DNA from: Cytophagales bacterium
Lineage (GTDB): Bacteria > Bacteroidota > Bacteroidia > Cytophagales > Thermoflexibacteraceae
DNA length: 64,000 bases
NCBI GenBank assembly: GCA_004294445.1
Contig: REAZ01000016.1
Coordinates: 1-64,000 of the forward strand
Direction: 5' to 3'
Below the pieces are notes generated by a model. It ran no database searches. It was not told where the DNA came from and was given only the letters and a program-made list of their open reading frames with translations. A program made the position numbers and the translations under genes. Below, in pieces: positions 18,837 through 28,347 of the stretch (the stretch's first letter is position 1; each line of letters opens with the position of its first letter).

Positions 18837-20921
18837 ATGAAGCACCTAATCATTTTTTATTTGATATTTCTTAGCATAGGCTCTTTATATGCCCAAGTTA
18901 CTGATTCTATTTCAGTAGCCAAGCCCTTGCGTTTTTCGGTGGAGGAAGATATGCTTGGGCTGCCTCTGAAGGTCAAAGAAGACATAAGAGTCTATTCTGC
19001 AAATAAAAAATTAGAAAAAAAGGAAGATGCCGTTTGGAAAGTAGATATTATTACCAAAGAACAAATACAAAATGCAGGAGTAACTTGTGTAGCCGAAGCT
19101 CTTAGACTACTGCCTAATATCTTAGTCAGACAGAAAGGAAATGGACATTATGACGTGAGAATGAGAGGCTTAACTCTTGTACAGCAAGATGGCTTTTTGC
19201 AAGAACTTAATGAAAATACATTGCTTTTGCTATTAGATAATATGCCTCTGAATCAGTCATTTAATGGAGAAATATTTTGGGAAGCAATCCCTGTAGGCAT
19301 TTATGATATAGAAAAGATAGAAGTGCTAACTGCCCCTTTGGGAACGCTCTATGGGCAAAACGCACTCACAGGAATTATACAAATTTTTAGCAGACAAAGC
19401 AGAGAAGACGGAATAAGGTTACAAGCAAATGTACAGGGAAGTAACTCAAATGATTATATTCATAATGTAGCTATACAATATAGGAAAAATGAAAAATTAA
19501 GCCTCAGATTAGCGGGAAATTATGTTACTAATCGCAGATTCGAAGATACTTATTACGTACTACCTTTGGCAAAATGGACTGAAAGCGACTCACTTTTATT
19601 TTACCAAGCAAATGCTTCGCAAACAAATCTTTATACTACACTTGCCAATAATAACTATAACGTAAATGCAAATATTCACTACCAACCTTCCGAGCAAAGC
19701 TATATACAAGCAAATGCAGCTTTCCAAAATACGTTTTCGCAAGACGTGAATGTAGAAGTGGGTGCATTTGCCCAAACAGTTAAACAGCTTAATCAGTCCT
19801 ATGTCAATTTACACGGAAAACTTAAGAATCTCCTATTCCAAGCAAACTATCAAATAGGAAAGCAAAATTTGGCACTTGGCTATAATGGGTATAATTTCAA
19901 CACATCTCAAATAAATGCCAATATGGAGTATGTTTTCTCGAAAAAAAACTTTTCTATCACTCCGTCAATCTATCTTGGTAATGCTGACTACAGCGAAATA
20001 ATAAACGAAAACAATGATGTAAATTATACAAAAAGCCTAAGCGAGAAAGCTAATTTTACAAACGCAGGTGTTGCGCTGAGGTCAGAAATTGTGATTGCTG
20101 AAAAGTGGAAATTGGCAGGAGCTATTCGAAACGATTTTTTAAATATTCCCTCTCTAAGTATGCTAAACTTTCACCTTGCCACAAGTCTAAAAATAGGCAA
20201 GAAAAATAGTATAAAATTGGGGTATGCCACAGCCTATAAAGCACCAACAGTTTATCACTATATGTTTGCCCCTCGCCAGCAAATCAATAAATTAGAGATT
20301 CCTATCAATATTTCCCAACGAGTGTATGAGCCTACGTTGTTGCTAAATCCGATGCGTACGAGCAGTGCAGAGTTTAGTTGGCTACTCCAATATAGCGACA
20401 AGATTGAGTGGAGTACACAGCTTTTCTATACTTCCTTTGCCCAAATAATCAGCCCAAGCAGAGAAGTAATGGGGAACGAAGAAACGGTTAGGTTTGCAAA
20501 CGAAAATAGCAATATAAATCAGATAGGGGCAAACGTTTGGCTAAAAACATCACTTAAAAAATTTCAAATTACTATGTTTGCCACATGGCAGCAAACCAAT
20601 GTTGCAGCCATTCCTACTATAGCGAGTGGTGCGCCAAATCTGTTCGGTGGTTTCGTCATTAATTACAATTCCTTACTCAACAAACTCAACCTTAATGTCA
20701 GTTGCTATAGCATCCAATCTTACGAAACATCAGCCAAGCAAGGAGAAGAAAATATAAAAGGCACACTATTTGTTTCTAATGCAAAACTAACTTATCGTTT
20801 TTGGAAAGAACAGTCCCTATTTTTGAGTATTCGAAATTTAAAACCTTCCCCCGCGAGAGAATTTATTTTAGGAGAACAAATATTGCCTATTTATCTGATA
20901 GGTGTTTCTTTTTTGTATTAA
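18837..20921 (+). CDS. TonB-dependent outer-membrane receptor
   Basis: 694 residues: signal peptide (ending SLYAQ), a plug domain (IITKEQIQNAGVTCVAEALR, later DIEKIEVLTAPLGTLYGQNA) and a 22-strand-type barrel ending in a C-terminal aromatic residue (VSFLY). It takes up a substrate across the outer membrane with energy from TonB-ExbBD. There is no carboxypeptidase-like N-terminal extension and no SusD partner, so it is more like siderophore, heme or vitamin receptors than glycan SusC proteins. It lies between the FN3 lipoprotein and the SpoIIE gene in one orientation, suggesting co-transcription. The ligand is unknown. Confidence 0.93.
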   Translation: MKHLIIFYLIFLSIGSLYAQVTDSISVAKPLRFSVEEDMLGLPLKVKEDIRVYSANKKLEKKEDAVWKVDIITKEQIQNAGVTCVAEALRLLPNILVRQKGNGHYDVRMRGLTLVQQDGFLQELNENTLLLLLDNMPLNQSFNGEIFWEAIPVGIYDIEKIEVLTAPLGTLYGQNALTGIIQIFSRQSREDGIRLQANVQGSNSNDYIHNVAIQYRKNEKLSLRLAGNYVTNRRFEDTYYVLPLAKWTESDSLLFYQANASQTNLYTTLANNNYNVNANIHYQPSEQSYIQANAAFQNTFSQDVNVEVGAFAQTVKQLNQSYVNLHGKLKNLLFQANYQIGKQNLALGYNGYNFNTSQINANMEYVFSKKNFSITPSIYLGNADYSEIINENNDVNYTKSLSEKANFTNAGVALRSEIVIAEKWKLAGAIRNDFLNIPSLSMLNFHLATSLKIGKKNSIKLGYATAYKAPTVYHYMFAPRQQINKLEIPINISQRVYEPTLLLNPMRTSSAEFSWLLQYSDKIEWSTQLFYTSFAQIISPSREVMGNEETVRFANENSNINQIGANVWLKTSLKKFQITMFATWQQTNVAAIPTIASGAPNLFGGFVINYNSLLNKLNLNVSCYSIQSYETSAKQGEENIKGTLFVSNAKLTYRFWKEQSLFLSIRNLKPSPAREFILGEQILPIYLIGVSFLY

Positions 20922-20929
20922 ACTCACTG

Positions 20930-23599
20930 ATGAAATTTATTAAAAAAATGGGCATATATGTCTTATTTAGTTACAAATACCACAAGCAACTTATACTACT
21001 CATTAGTTGCATTTGCTGGCTATGTATCTACGTAGAGGCAAAAGCTCAAAAAGCTTCTCAGATTAAAAACTTTCAAATTAATGACTCTGCGGAGATAGTA
21101 CGCAGTAACCAGCTTGTCCAGCAATACTACTTTAAAAATGAGTACGACAAGGCAATAGAGCAGGCAAATAAGGCATTCATAATGGCTGACGGTGCTAACT
21201 ATGAGAGAGAGAAAGCAAAAAGCTTGATGTACATGGGCAAGGCGTTTCGTCAGAAAGAAAATTACTTCGAATCACTCAAAAATTTACTAAAAGCACTTCG
21301 TATCTACGAAAATCTATATGACAACAACGCAATGGCTGAAGCAGTGATAGAAATAGCCTTTCTATTTCAGCATCAAAAAGCGTATGTCAAAGCAAATGAG
21401 CATTTTAATAATGCCTATAACATTTACAAAAAGATAAATGAAAGAGAGAAAGCAAATAAAATATTAGAATATACAGCAAAAATATACCTACTTATCGGAG
21501 ATAACGAAAATGCGTACAAATCATATAATACTCTACTCGAATTAAAAAGGTCGGGAAAGGAATCTGATGTATTCTCCATAGACACGACTCAAGTTATTCA
21601 TCTCCTTAACCAATTGATTGATATAGAATTAGGCACTGGAAATTTTAAAAATGCCGAACAGCATAGTTTAGAATTAGTAAAGTTCTACGAACATCCGTCA
21701 AAAATTGCTTCTCTATCTACTCTTTACAATAATTTAGGTTTTATTTCTAAGCGTCTTAATAGCATACAACAGTCCTTTGATTACTTCAACAAGTCTTTGG
21801 CTTTGTATGAAAAAAATAAAAAAAATTTGACGGATAGCAGTTATGTTCTTTTCTTGGAAAATATGGGCGTAGCTTATGCCAATCTCAAACTTTACCCCAA
21901 AGCCGATGAATTTTTTAATAAAGCACTAAAAATAAACCAGCAACTTGGTAACAAGGCAGCTATAGCTAAATCTTATAATTACTTAGCTACCAACTACTAC
22001 ATCAACGGAGATGAAAGCAAAGCCTTAGAAGCTGTTAGTACGGCTATTAGCAATGCTAATACAGTAAATGCGGAAGAAATTTTGCTCACGAGCTACAGAA
22101 TATTGGAAGCTATATACATAAAAGATAATTCATCTAAAGCCAAAGAATATGCTACGCAAGCAGAACGAATCAGAGCAAATATAATTGAAAGGCAACAAAT
22201 TGCAGCTCAGAAGGTATTAGAAGGCAATTCCTATTTGGAAACATTAGAAGAGGAGCTAAAACAGCAAATAGTTTCTGATGAGCAAAATGGACTCCGATTT
22301 CGCAAACTTTCAGATGAATCGGAACGGCAGGCAAGAGAAAACGAAAAAAAGAGAGACTCTATCAATTTGCAAGTCAAAGAGATAGCGATTTTGAGAGGCG
22401 AGCAGCAAATTAGAGAAATAGCCCTCAACAATGAACGGCTTGAAAGTGAAAAAGCACAGCAAATGCTTAATCTGCTACGACAAAAAGGAAACTATGAGCA
22501 GCAAAGACTCAAGCTGGAAATACAAGTACGCGCAAAAGAAGCACAGGAAGAAATACAAAAGCAGGTAATAGAGGAGCAAAAACGCAAGATAAATGATGCC
22601 AATCTTATCCAACAAAGAGGTATTACCATTATTATATTAGGTGCTTTGGTATTCCTAATAGTGGTAGTTAGTTTGTATATTACCTATCGTAATAATAGGT
22701 CTTTGAAATCAAAAAATGTAAAGATTGCAGAGCAAAGCGAATCTATAGCGAGTCAGAATCAAGAGCTGGAGGCTCAGAGAAATGCTATTGTGGAAAAAAA
22801 TCGGATTTTAGATTTGCAAAACACCAAAATAAACGAAAGTATCCGCGCCGCACAGACTATTCAGCAAGCAATTTTACCAAAACACGATATTTTAGCCTCT
22901 ACTTTTGCAGACTTCTTTATCCTCTATCTCCCAAAAGATGTAGTGTCAGGAGATTTTTATTGGATAGAAAAAATAGACAATAAAGTGATAATTGCAGTGG
23001 TAGATTGTACGGGGCATGGTGTTTCTGGTGCTTTTATGAGCATGATAGGGAGTAGTTTATTAGATAAAATTACGGAAAAGTCCCACATCATAGAGCCAGA
23101 CATGATACTCAATATGCTTGACCAAGAACTAAAAGAAATGCTTGGGCAAGACAAACATTTGAGCAACGAGGTAGGTATGGATATGGCAGTATGCGTTATC
23201 AGTCAGGATAATGAAAATACGGAATTCTTCCAACTTACATTTGCGGGTGCTGGGAATTCTATGTACTATATCATTCCTCAGATAGGTAAATTAGAGGAAG
23301 CCAAAGGAGATAGCAAGTCTATTGGCATTACATCACGCAAAAAATTGGATTTCAAATATGCTAAAAAGGAATTATTTTTACATCGTGGAAGTAGTATTTA
23401 CTTCTGTAGCGATGGTTTCTTAGACCAAAACAATGCAAATAAAGAAAAAATTGGTACGCTTACATTAAAAAAGTTGTTGTTTGAAAATGCAGGACTTCCA
23501 ATGGAAGACCAAAAACAAGAATTTAGTACATTTCTAAAAGATTTTCAAAAAGATGAGCCACAGAGAGATGACATTACGATTATTGGCTTAAGACTCTGA
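20930..23599 (+). CDS. TPR sensor protein with C-terminal SpoIIE/PP2C phosphatase
   Basis: About 889 residues. I place the start at the ATG at 20930, eight bases after the TonB receptor stop; an upstream in-frame ATG would overlap that gene by 121 bases. Order: signal or anchor segment (LILLISCICWLCIYV), six or more TPR repeats (about residues 60-420), a long coiled coil rich in E, K and Q, a transmembrane helix near residues 565-590, another coiled coil, then a SpoIIE-type phosphatase (AAQTIQQAILP, DVVSGDFYWIE, VVDCTGHGVSGAFMSMIG, DDITIIGL). It should sense a signal in the periplasm and dephosphorylate a serine/threonine phosphoprotein, possibly an anti-sigma antagonist. No such partner is linked. 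Confidence 0.92.
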   Translation: MKFIKKMGIYVLFSYKYHKQLILLISCICWLCIYVEAKAQKASQIKNFQINDSAEIVRSNQLVQQYYFKNEYDKAIEQANKAFIMADGANYEREKAKSLMYMGKAFRQKENYFESLKNLLKALRIYENLYDNNAMAEAVIEIAFLFQHQKAYVKANEHFNNAYNIYKKINEREKANKILEYTAKIYLLIGDNENAYKSYNTLLELKRSGKESDVFSIDTTQVIHLLNQLIDIELGTGNFKNAEQHSLELVKFYEHPSKIASLSTLYNNLGFISKRLNSIQQSFDYFNKSLALYEKNKKNLTDSSYVLFLENMGVAYANLKLYPKADEFFNKALKINQQLGNKAAIAKSYNYLATNYYINGDESKALEAVSTAISNANTVNAEEILLTSYRILEAIYIKDNSSKAKEYATQAERIRANIIERQQIAAQKVLEGNSYLETLEEELKQQIVSDEQNGLRFRKLSDESERQARENEKKRDSINLQVKEIAILRGEQQIREIALNNERLESEKAQQMLNLLRQKGNYEQQRLKLEIQVRAKEAQEEIQKQVIEEQKRKINDANLIQQRGITIIILGALVFLIVVVSLYITYRNNRSLKSKNVKIAEQSESIASQNQELEAQRNAIVEKNRILDLQNTKINESIRAAQTIQQAILPKHDILASTFADFFILYLPKDVVSGDFYWIEKIDNKVIIAVVDCTGHGVSGAFMSMIGSSLLDKITEKSHIIEPDMILNMLDQELKEMLGQDKHLSNEVGMDMAVCVISQDNENTEFFQLTFAGAGNSMYYIIPQIGKLEEAKGDSKSIGITSRKKLDFKYAKKELFLHRGSSIYFCSDGFLDQNNANKEKIGTLTLKKLLFENAGLPMEDQKQEFSTFLKDFQKDEPQRDDITIIGLRL

Positions 23600-23659
23600 T
23601 TTTTTATATCGCAAAATGGTGTTGGAAAAAGTAAAAATATAGGTTTGTAATATCACAAA

Positions 23660-23694
23660 AAGCCCTTGCATTGTATCATTTATGCAAAGGCTTT
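23660..23694. terminator. Bidirectional terminator hairpin
   Basis: AGCCCTTGCAT pairs with ATGCAAAGGCT across a short loop, an 11-bp stem with one G-T pair. It sits between the convergent SpoIIE gene and the serine hydrolase gene, with A-rich sequence before the stem serving as a T run for the minus strand. Confidence 0.75.
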
Positions 23695-23734
23695 AGGGAA
23701 TATCTATGTCTTACAAAAACAAATTCAGTATAAA

Positions 23735-24907
23735 TTACTTTACCAAAACCTGATAAATTTTTTCAATTGTTTTTTCGGCTTCTTTAAAAATGGGCGTTTC
23801 GGTTACTGTTCCCAAATTGATTGCCGTAAAGATAAATACTTTTTTTTCAGGCAAATAATAAAGTTGGCAACCCGTTCCCAAGCCGCCGCCGCTATGCCCA
23901 ATCGCCTTCATCCCCGCCATTTCCATATATGCAAAGCCCAAGCCGTAGCGTTTATTTCCTTTGCGATCACTTACCCATTCTTGCATCATTGCTAAGGTTT
24001 TTTCGGACACAATTTTACCTTGAATCAAGCCTTTGAGGAATAAAATAGCATCTGCAGGCGTGCAAACAACGCCATCGTCGCCCGCCATCGAAGCAGTATT
24101 GGTATTGAGCAAAACCGAAGAGTTTTCCAAGATATTATTGCTGTATCTATCCCAATACGTATTTACCAATCGTTTGTCGTAGGTATTGCCCTGCTCTATG
24201 CGGTAAAAAGTATTACTCATTCCCAAAGGTTTAAAAATCGTTTTTCGCATATAATCGGCGTGATTGCCTGTGAGTTGGTCGGCTATCAAAGAGAGCAATA
24301 CATAATTGATATTTCGGTAGGAATATCGGCTACCTGCTTCAAAATCAGGCTTTTTACCAATATATTGTAAATACTCTTCGGGCTGAAAAATGCGTTTAGG
24401 TTCTTGTAGCAATTGACAAATATACGCAGATACATCATTGTATTCATTGATTCCTGAAGTATGGTTGAGCAACATTTTGACCGTAATTTTTTCGGAATTA
24501 GGCACTTGTTTGCTCATTTTCATGGGCAAATATTGGCTAATTGGGGCGTTCAAATCAATTTTCCCTTCTTCCCAAAGTTTCATGATGACCGTTGCCATAT
24601 ACAACTTCGGAATACTCCCCAAATATTGCAAATGACAAGGCTGCAAGGGCGTGAGGTCTTCCAATTTGGCGTATCCTTCGGCATTTTCCCAAACACCGTT
24701 TTTGTCCTCTATACTCATGACAACGCCTGGTATGCTTTGTTTAACTAATTCTTGCATCAAAGCTTTTAACTCATTGGCTTTCGGGTGATTAGTGTTAATA
24801 GTCTTGGTTTCGGTACAAGGCATTACTTCTAAACCCTGTGCTTTTATTTTTTCTACAAAAAATAGAAGCGTCAAAACAAAAAATAGATTTATATAATTGA
24901 TTTTCAT
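23735..24907 (-). CDS. Serine hydrolase, beta-lactamase class C family
   Basis: 390 residues with a signal peptide ending KIKAQ. The SxxK motif is Ser98-I-P-Lys101 (YLGSIPKLYMA), the second motif is Tyr197-R-Asn199 in a YxN arrangement, and the third is GHSGGG. The family covers AmpC, DD-peptidases and esterases. Bacteroidota have many such secreted members, and antibiotic resistance should not be assumed. The segment after the signal resembles IPGVVMSIEDKNGVWENAEGYA of the ordinary family core. It follows the small exported protein gene on the same strand by 11 bases, so the two are probably one operon. Confidence 0.9.
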   Translation of the reverse strand: MKINYINLFFVLTLLFFVEKIKAQGLEVMPCTETKTINTNHPKANELKALMQELVKQSIPGVVMSIEDKNGVWENAEGYAKLEDLTPLQPCHLQYLGSIPKLYMATVIMKLWEEGKIDLNAPISQYLPMKMSKQVPNSEKITVKMLLNHTSGINEYNDVSAYICQLLQEPKRIFQPEEYLQYIGKKPDFEAGSRYSYRNINYVLLSLIADQLTGNHADYMRKTIFKPLGMSNTFYRIEQGNTYDKRLVNTYWDRYSNNILENSSVLLNTNTASMAGDDGVVCTPADAILFLKGLIQGKIVSEKTLAMMQEWVSDRKGNKRYGLGFAYMEMAGMKAIGHSGGGLGTGCQLYYLPEKKVFIFTAINLGTVTETPIFKEAEKTIEKIYQVLVK

Positions 24908-24918
24908 TGTTTTTAAAT

Positions 24919-25521
24919 TTATTTTTTTTGAAAATGAATACGACTCCCTACCTGAATCAAGGTTTGAGGCACAAGTGGAACGCTTGCATTATATCCTTTC
25001 ACAAGCATCATTTGGTAGGAAATAAAAGGCGAAACAAAGGTTTCGGGGTGGTAATAGTAATAACCAAAGCCAATGCCTACAGGAATTGCCCACATTCCTT
25101 TGATTTTTCTGTCGGCTTTTATCCACTTGCCCTCTTGTTGCACAAAAGATGTAGTAGGGTGAAAAGCAAGCAGATAGCCAAGCCCCGCCTTGATTTCACC
25201 ATTGCCCGAACCTACCAAATGCGGTCGCCAAGCCACTTGCGAAGAAAAAAAAATGCCATTACCAATGCCTTTGTTTCTGTACCAAACTACGTTGAATTGT
25301 TGTACCCAGTTGTTTGAACCATTATGCGTTATCTCCGTACCAATGCCAATACCTACATTTTTGAAATTGGATTTCAGGTTTTTGAAAGGCAAAGACAAAG
25401 AATGAAAATGCAGGCTAATCACCAATGGGAAATTCCGAAAATCGGATGGGTCGGTTTGAGCAAAAACCGAGGGAGAAACTGAAAAAGCAAGAAATAAGAA
25501 AACTAAAAAGAATTGTTTCAT
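24919..25521 (-). CDS. Exported beta-rich protein of unknown function
   Basis: 200 residues from the ATG at 25521, which begins a good signal peptide (MKQFFLVFLFLAFSVSPSVFAQ); nine extra upstream codons are possible but unneeded. The mature part has alternating strands (NVGIGIGTEITHNGSNNWV, GFGYYYYHPETFVSPFIS) typical of a small outer-membrane barrel. No family recognised. It lies 11 bases before the serine hydrolase gene and downstream of the LytTR gene. Confidence 0.6.
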   Translation of the reverse strand: MKQFFLVFLFLAFSVSPSVFAQTDPSDFRNFPLVISLHFHSLSLPFKNLKSNFKNVGIGIGTEITHNGSNNWVQQFNVVWYRNKGIGNGIFFSSQVAWRPHLVGSGNGEIKAGLGYLLAFHPTTSFVQQEGKWIKADRKIKGMWAIPVGIGFGYYYYHPETFVSPFISYQMMLVKGYNASVPLVPQTLIQVGSRIHFQKK

Positions 25522-25632
25522 ATTAATAAGTTTTGTGTTTGATTGCACAAAACTAAGAGAGTGAAAATTCAGAATGGCTATCGGGAAGGCGCGAAAACGG
25601 TGAAATGTAGCAATTTTTAGGGCGAAATGTAG

Positions 25633-26463
25633 TTACTGCGGTAAAAACCAAGCCCGAAATGCAGGAGCTTTGGTGCGGCTAATGGTCAACTCGATGTCGG
25701 AAACAGTAGGAAAATTGAGTTCGGCTTGGAGTTTCCCGTTTTCAAGTCTTTTAAAACCTTTTACAACTTGTCGACTTACTATACATTGACGATTGAGGCG
25801 AAAAAAATTATTTTTAGAGATTTGTTTTTCAATTTTGTCCAAAGACCAATCTAATACATATTTTTTCATTTGATTGTCGGTTAGCATTACATAATCCGTT
25901 TCCACCACGAACATCAAAATTTCATTGGGCTGTATCAGTTTGCTTTGATTGCCTGTTTTGACCACAAAACCCGTAAAAGTTTGTGTTTCGGCAAGCGTTT
26001 TTAATTCTGTTTCTTCTTGCTTTTGTATTTGCAAAATTTCCCATTGCCGATAAAAATAAATACCAATATAAATTGCATTAAGTACCCAAAACCATATACT
26101 AATGATAAATATGTCAAAGGAATAGAAATTGGAATTAGCGGATTTTCCTCTTGCCACCCAACTTACCAATTCTGTTGTGAAGAAAATAACCCCCAAGCCA
26201 ATGATGAGCGTTGAAAGTAATTGTATTATCATTCGTTTTGAAAATGAACCTGTATAAGGAATTTTTTCATCAAGATAAATGATAATAGCTCGCATCACCC
26301 ACCAAGCCAAATATCCTTGTAGCGTATCAATGGTAAAAGTAAGAAGCAAAAAACTATTCAACTGAATATTAGGATAGGTCAGATAATAGTTAAAAGCACT
26401 AATCAAAGGAATGATTACTAAGAAGATAGTAATATCAGGGCGATAGAATTTATCTTTGTACAT
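25633..26463 (-). CDS. Membrane-bound LytTR-type transcription regulator
   Basis: 276 residues from ATG 26463. The N-terminal half has four transmembrane helices (ITIFLVIIPLISAFNYYL, then one near residue 40, LSTLIIGLGVIFFTTEL, and IFIISIWFWVLNAIYIGIYF). The C-terminal 100 residues form a LytTR DNA-binding domain (ILMFVVETDYVMLT, FFRLNRQCIVSRQVV). The architecture joins a membrane sensor directly to DNA binding with no receiver domain, a layout seen in Bacteroidota. It probably controls adjacent genes, for example the two exported proteins downstream, but no LytTR direct repeats were confirmed. Confidence 0.88.
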   Translation of the reverse strand: MYKDKFYRPDITIFLVIIPLISAFNYYLTYPNIQLNSFLLLTFTIDTLQGYLAWWVMRAIIIYLDEKIPYTGSFSKRMIIQLLSTLIIGLGVIFFTTELVSWVARGKSANSNFYSFDIFIISIWFWVLNAIYIGIYFYRQWEILQIQKQEETELKTLAETQTFTGFVVKTGNQSKLIQPNEILMFVVETDYVMLTDNQMKKYVLDWSLDKIEKQISKNNFFRLNRQCIVSRQVVKGFKRLENGKLQAELNFPTVSDIELTISRTKAPAFRAWFLPQ

Positions 26464-26519
26464 ATTTTTTATCACTAAGATTTGCAAAGATAAACATTAT
26501 ATGCCAAAACAAAATAGTT

Positions 26520-27227
26520 TTATACCTTTACACCTCTCTCCATAGGCACTTCTACAAAAATCAATTCTGTATCGGCAAGGGCTTCGAGTTGTACGGTTTC
26601 TATTTCGTATATGCCTAAGGCATCGCCTGCTTTGAGGGTAAATTCACCGATTTGTACTTTGCCTTCCGCACAATGAATATAAACGCCATTGCCTTCCAAA
26701 TTCATTGCGTAGTCAATTTTCTTGCCTACTTCTATGCGGGAAACGCTAAAAAATGCGTCCTGATTTATCTTTGCCGAGCCTTTGCGTTTGTCGGGTGATA
26801 TGGTCAATAAAACCTTGTTGAGTTTGTCAATCGGCTGATATTCAAACTTTTCGTGGCGTGGCACTACGTTTTGTTCTTTGGGATAAACCCAAATTTGATA
26901 GCTCCAAAAACTTTCCGTTTCCGAAGCATTGTATTCGCTGTGCATAATGCCTTTGCCTGCGCTCATGGTTTGTATGGCATTTCCTCCCAAAATACCTTCG
27001 CCTCCTGTGTCGTCCTTGTGGGTTTGCTTGCCTTGTAGTACAATGGTACTAATTTCCATGTTTTGGTGTGGGTGCATTCCAAAGCCCTTGCCTGCGGCTA
27101 CTATGTCATCAGCGAATCCGCACAATTCGCCAAAATGCGTTTGGTAAGGAACAAAAGCATAAGCACTTGTTTTCCAAGCGTCTTTTTTATGCCAACGGTT
27201 TTCCGATGGTCTATATAATGTTTTCAT
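26520..27227 (-). CDS. Pirin family protein (quercetinase-like cupin)
   Basis: About 235 residues from ATG 27227. The N-terminal cupin has the metal ligands in GFGMHPHQNMEISTIVLQG and a second histidine/glutamate pair in GKGIMHSEYNASETE; a second, degenerate cupin follows. Related YhhW proteins have quercetin 2,3-dioxygenase activity, others bind transcription factors. It lies in a minus-strand group behind MarR and an NTF2-like gene, a common setting for electrophile or phenolic stress genes. A 122-base gap separates it from the NTF2-like gene and contains a 21-codon micro-ORF. Confidence 0.92.
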   Translation of the reverse strand: MKTLYRPSENRWHKKDAWKTSAYAFVPYQTHFGELCGFADDIVAAGKGFGMHPHQNMEISTIVLQGKQTHKDDTGGEGILGGNAIQTMSAGKGIMHSEYNASETESFWSYQIWVYPKEQNVVPRHEKFEYQPIDKLNKVLLTISPDKRKGSAKINQDAFFSVSRIEVGKKIDYAMNLEGNGVYIHCAEGKVQIGEFTLKAGDALGIYEIETVQLEALADTELIFVEVPMERGVKV

Positions 27228-27349
27228 ATTGAGTTTATTAGAAATTTTATTTTTCGTAAGGGGCAAGGTATCCCATTTCGCCTTTGCCGTAGCGAATTTT
27301 AGTTTCCTGCATCCTATAGGTTTTTTACAAAATACTTGATAAAAATAAA

Positions 27350-27757
27350 TTAGTTCATTTTAAAACTTGCGTCCACAACTTGCTTGCGGTGTGCGATTTT
27401 CCATTGCCCATTTACTTTTTTCACAAGGTCAGTGTACTCACCCGTAGCCACAATAGCGGGAGTGTTGGCGGCTTCTGCAATCCAATAATTGCTTTGTACG
27501 TTGGCAGTTTCTGCATTGAGTTCGAGAATACGTACCGAGCCAACAAAATGCCTTTTGCCTGCCGTAATGCCCGAACTGTGCCAATAAGCAATGTTGCTAA
27601 TAATTGCCTGACGACCCTCTGCAACGCCCCAAGGGCTGTCATAAATGCCATCAACCGTAAAATTATCGGCAAATTCTTCGTTGTTGTGGCTGTCTATAGA
27701 TAAAATGTAGTTGTTCATTAATTCGAAAATCTCGAATTTGTCTTGTGCTGTGTTCAT
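27350..27757 (-). CDS. SnoaL/NTF2-like family protein
   Basis: 135 residues from ATG 27757. The sequence follows the NTF2-like cone fold: an N-terminal helix (KFEIFELMNNYILSIDSHN), FTVDGIYDSPWGVAEGRQ, a central YWHSSG and a C-terminal sheet VATGEYTDLVKKVNGQWKIAHRK. Members are SnoaL-like isomerases, dehydratases or ligand-binding proteins; this one cannot be assigned a reaction. Located 58 bases after the MarR gene, so it is very probably in the same transcript and controlled by it. Confidence 0.82.
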   Translation of the reverse strand: MNTAQDKFEIFELMNNYILSIDSHNNEEFADNFTVDGIYDSPWGVAEGRQAIISNIAYWHSSGITAGKRHFVGSVRILELNAETANVQSNYWIAEAANTPAIVATGEYTDLVKKVNGQWKIAHRKQVVDASFKMN

Positions 27758-27815
27758 AAAATAAAAATGTTTAAACGTTAATTGATTATTCAACAATATA
27801 TTCAAATAAAAAGTT

Positions 27816-28250
27816 TTAAATTTCAGTTTTTAAATTTTCAATAGCTTTTAGTAATAGGCTTGCAAATATTTCTCTTTCCTCATCATTAAAACCGCTCGTC
27901 ATTTCATCAAGACACTTTTTGGCGCACTCAGCAGCAAGCGGTTCTAATTCTCTGCCTTGTTTAGTAAGATAGATAAGATTGACTCTACGGTCATCTTGGT
28001 TTGCTATTCGCGTAATAAAATGTTGATTTTCAAGAATATCAATCATTCGAGTAACTCCTGCTCTGTCCCTACTTAGGTAGGTAGCTAAGTTTTGCTGATT
28101 TAGCCCGTCTTTTTTCCACAAATGCGTAAGCAAACGAAATTGGTCAGCCGTAATGTTAGCATTGGCTTGTTCTAACAATTCGTTCAGCCTTTTAGTAAGA
28201 AGGTAGTGCAGCCTACCAACGTAACGACCTAAAGATTTTTCAAAATTCAT
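27816..28250 (-). CDS. MarR family transcriptional regulator
   Basis: 144 residues. The winged helix includes ITADQFRLLTHLWKKDGLN, QQNLATYLSRDRAGVTRMID (recognition helix) and ITRIANQDDRRVNLIYLT (wing), with dimerisation helices at both ends. Such proteins are usually repressors released by phenolic, electrophilic or oxidising compounds. The downstream NTF2-like and pirin genes are the likely targets together with its own promoter. No conserved redox cysteine pair is present: its single cysteine lies in the C-terminal half. Confidence 0.93.
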   Translation of the reverse strand: MNFEKSLGRYVGRLHYLLTKRLNELLEQANANITADQFRLLTHLWKKDGLNQQNLATYLSRDRAGVTRMIDILENQHFITRIANQDDRRVNLIYLTKQGRELEPLAAECAKKCLDEMTSGFNDEEREIFASLLLKAIENLKTEI

Positions 28251-28268
28251 ATATTATTGATTGCTCAA

Positions 28269-28299
28269 CAAAATTAATAGAAGAAGTATAAATTTCCAA
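28269..28299 (-). promoter_or_regulatory. Promoter of the MarR operon
   Basis: On the minus strand TTG (28299-28297) and TAATTTTG (28276-28269) are 20 bases apart, an exact Bacteroidota promoter match, ending 19 bases before the ATG. A short dyad TTG-CT-CAA at 28261-28268 abuts the -7 box and could be part of a MarR operator. Confidence 0.6.
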
Positions 28300-28347
28300 A
28301 TTTTAGTTTTGTTTTTTTCCAGACAAAAACTAAAAAATAGGGTACAC

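Noticed and set aside
23735..24907. Beta-lactamase resistance gene
   Set aside because: Class C-like serine hydrolase motifs are present, but the family is dominated by esterases and peptidases and nothing else in the locus suggests resistance.
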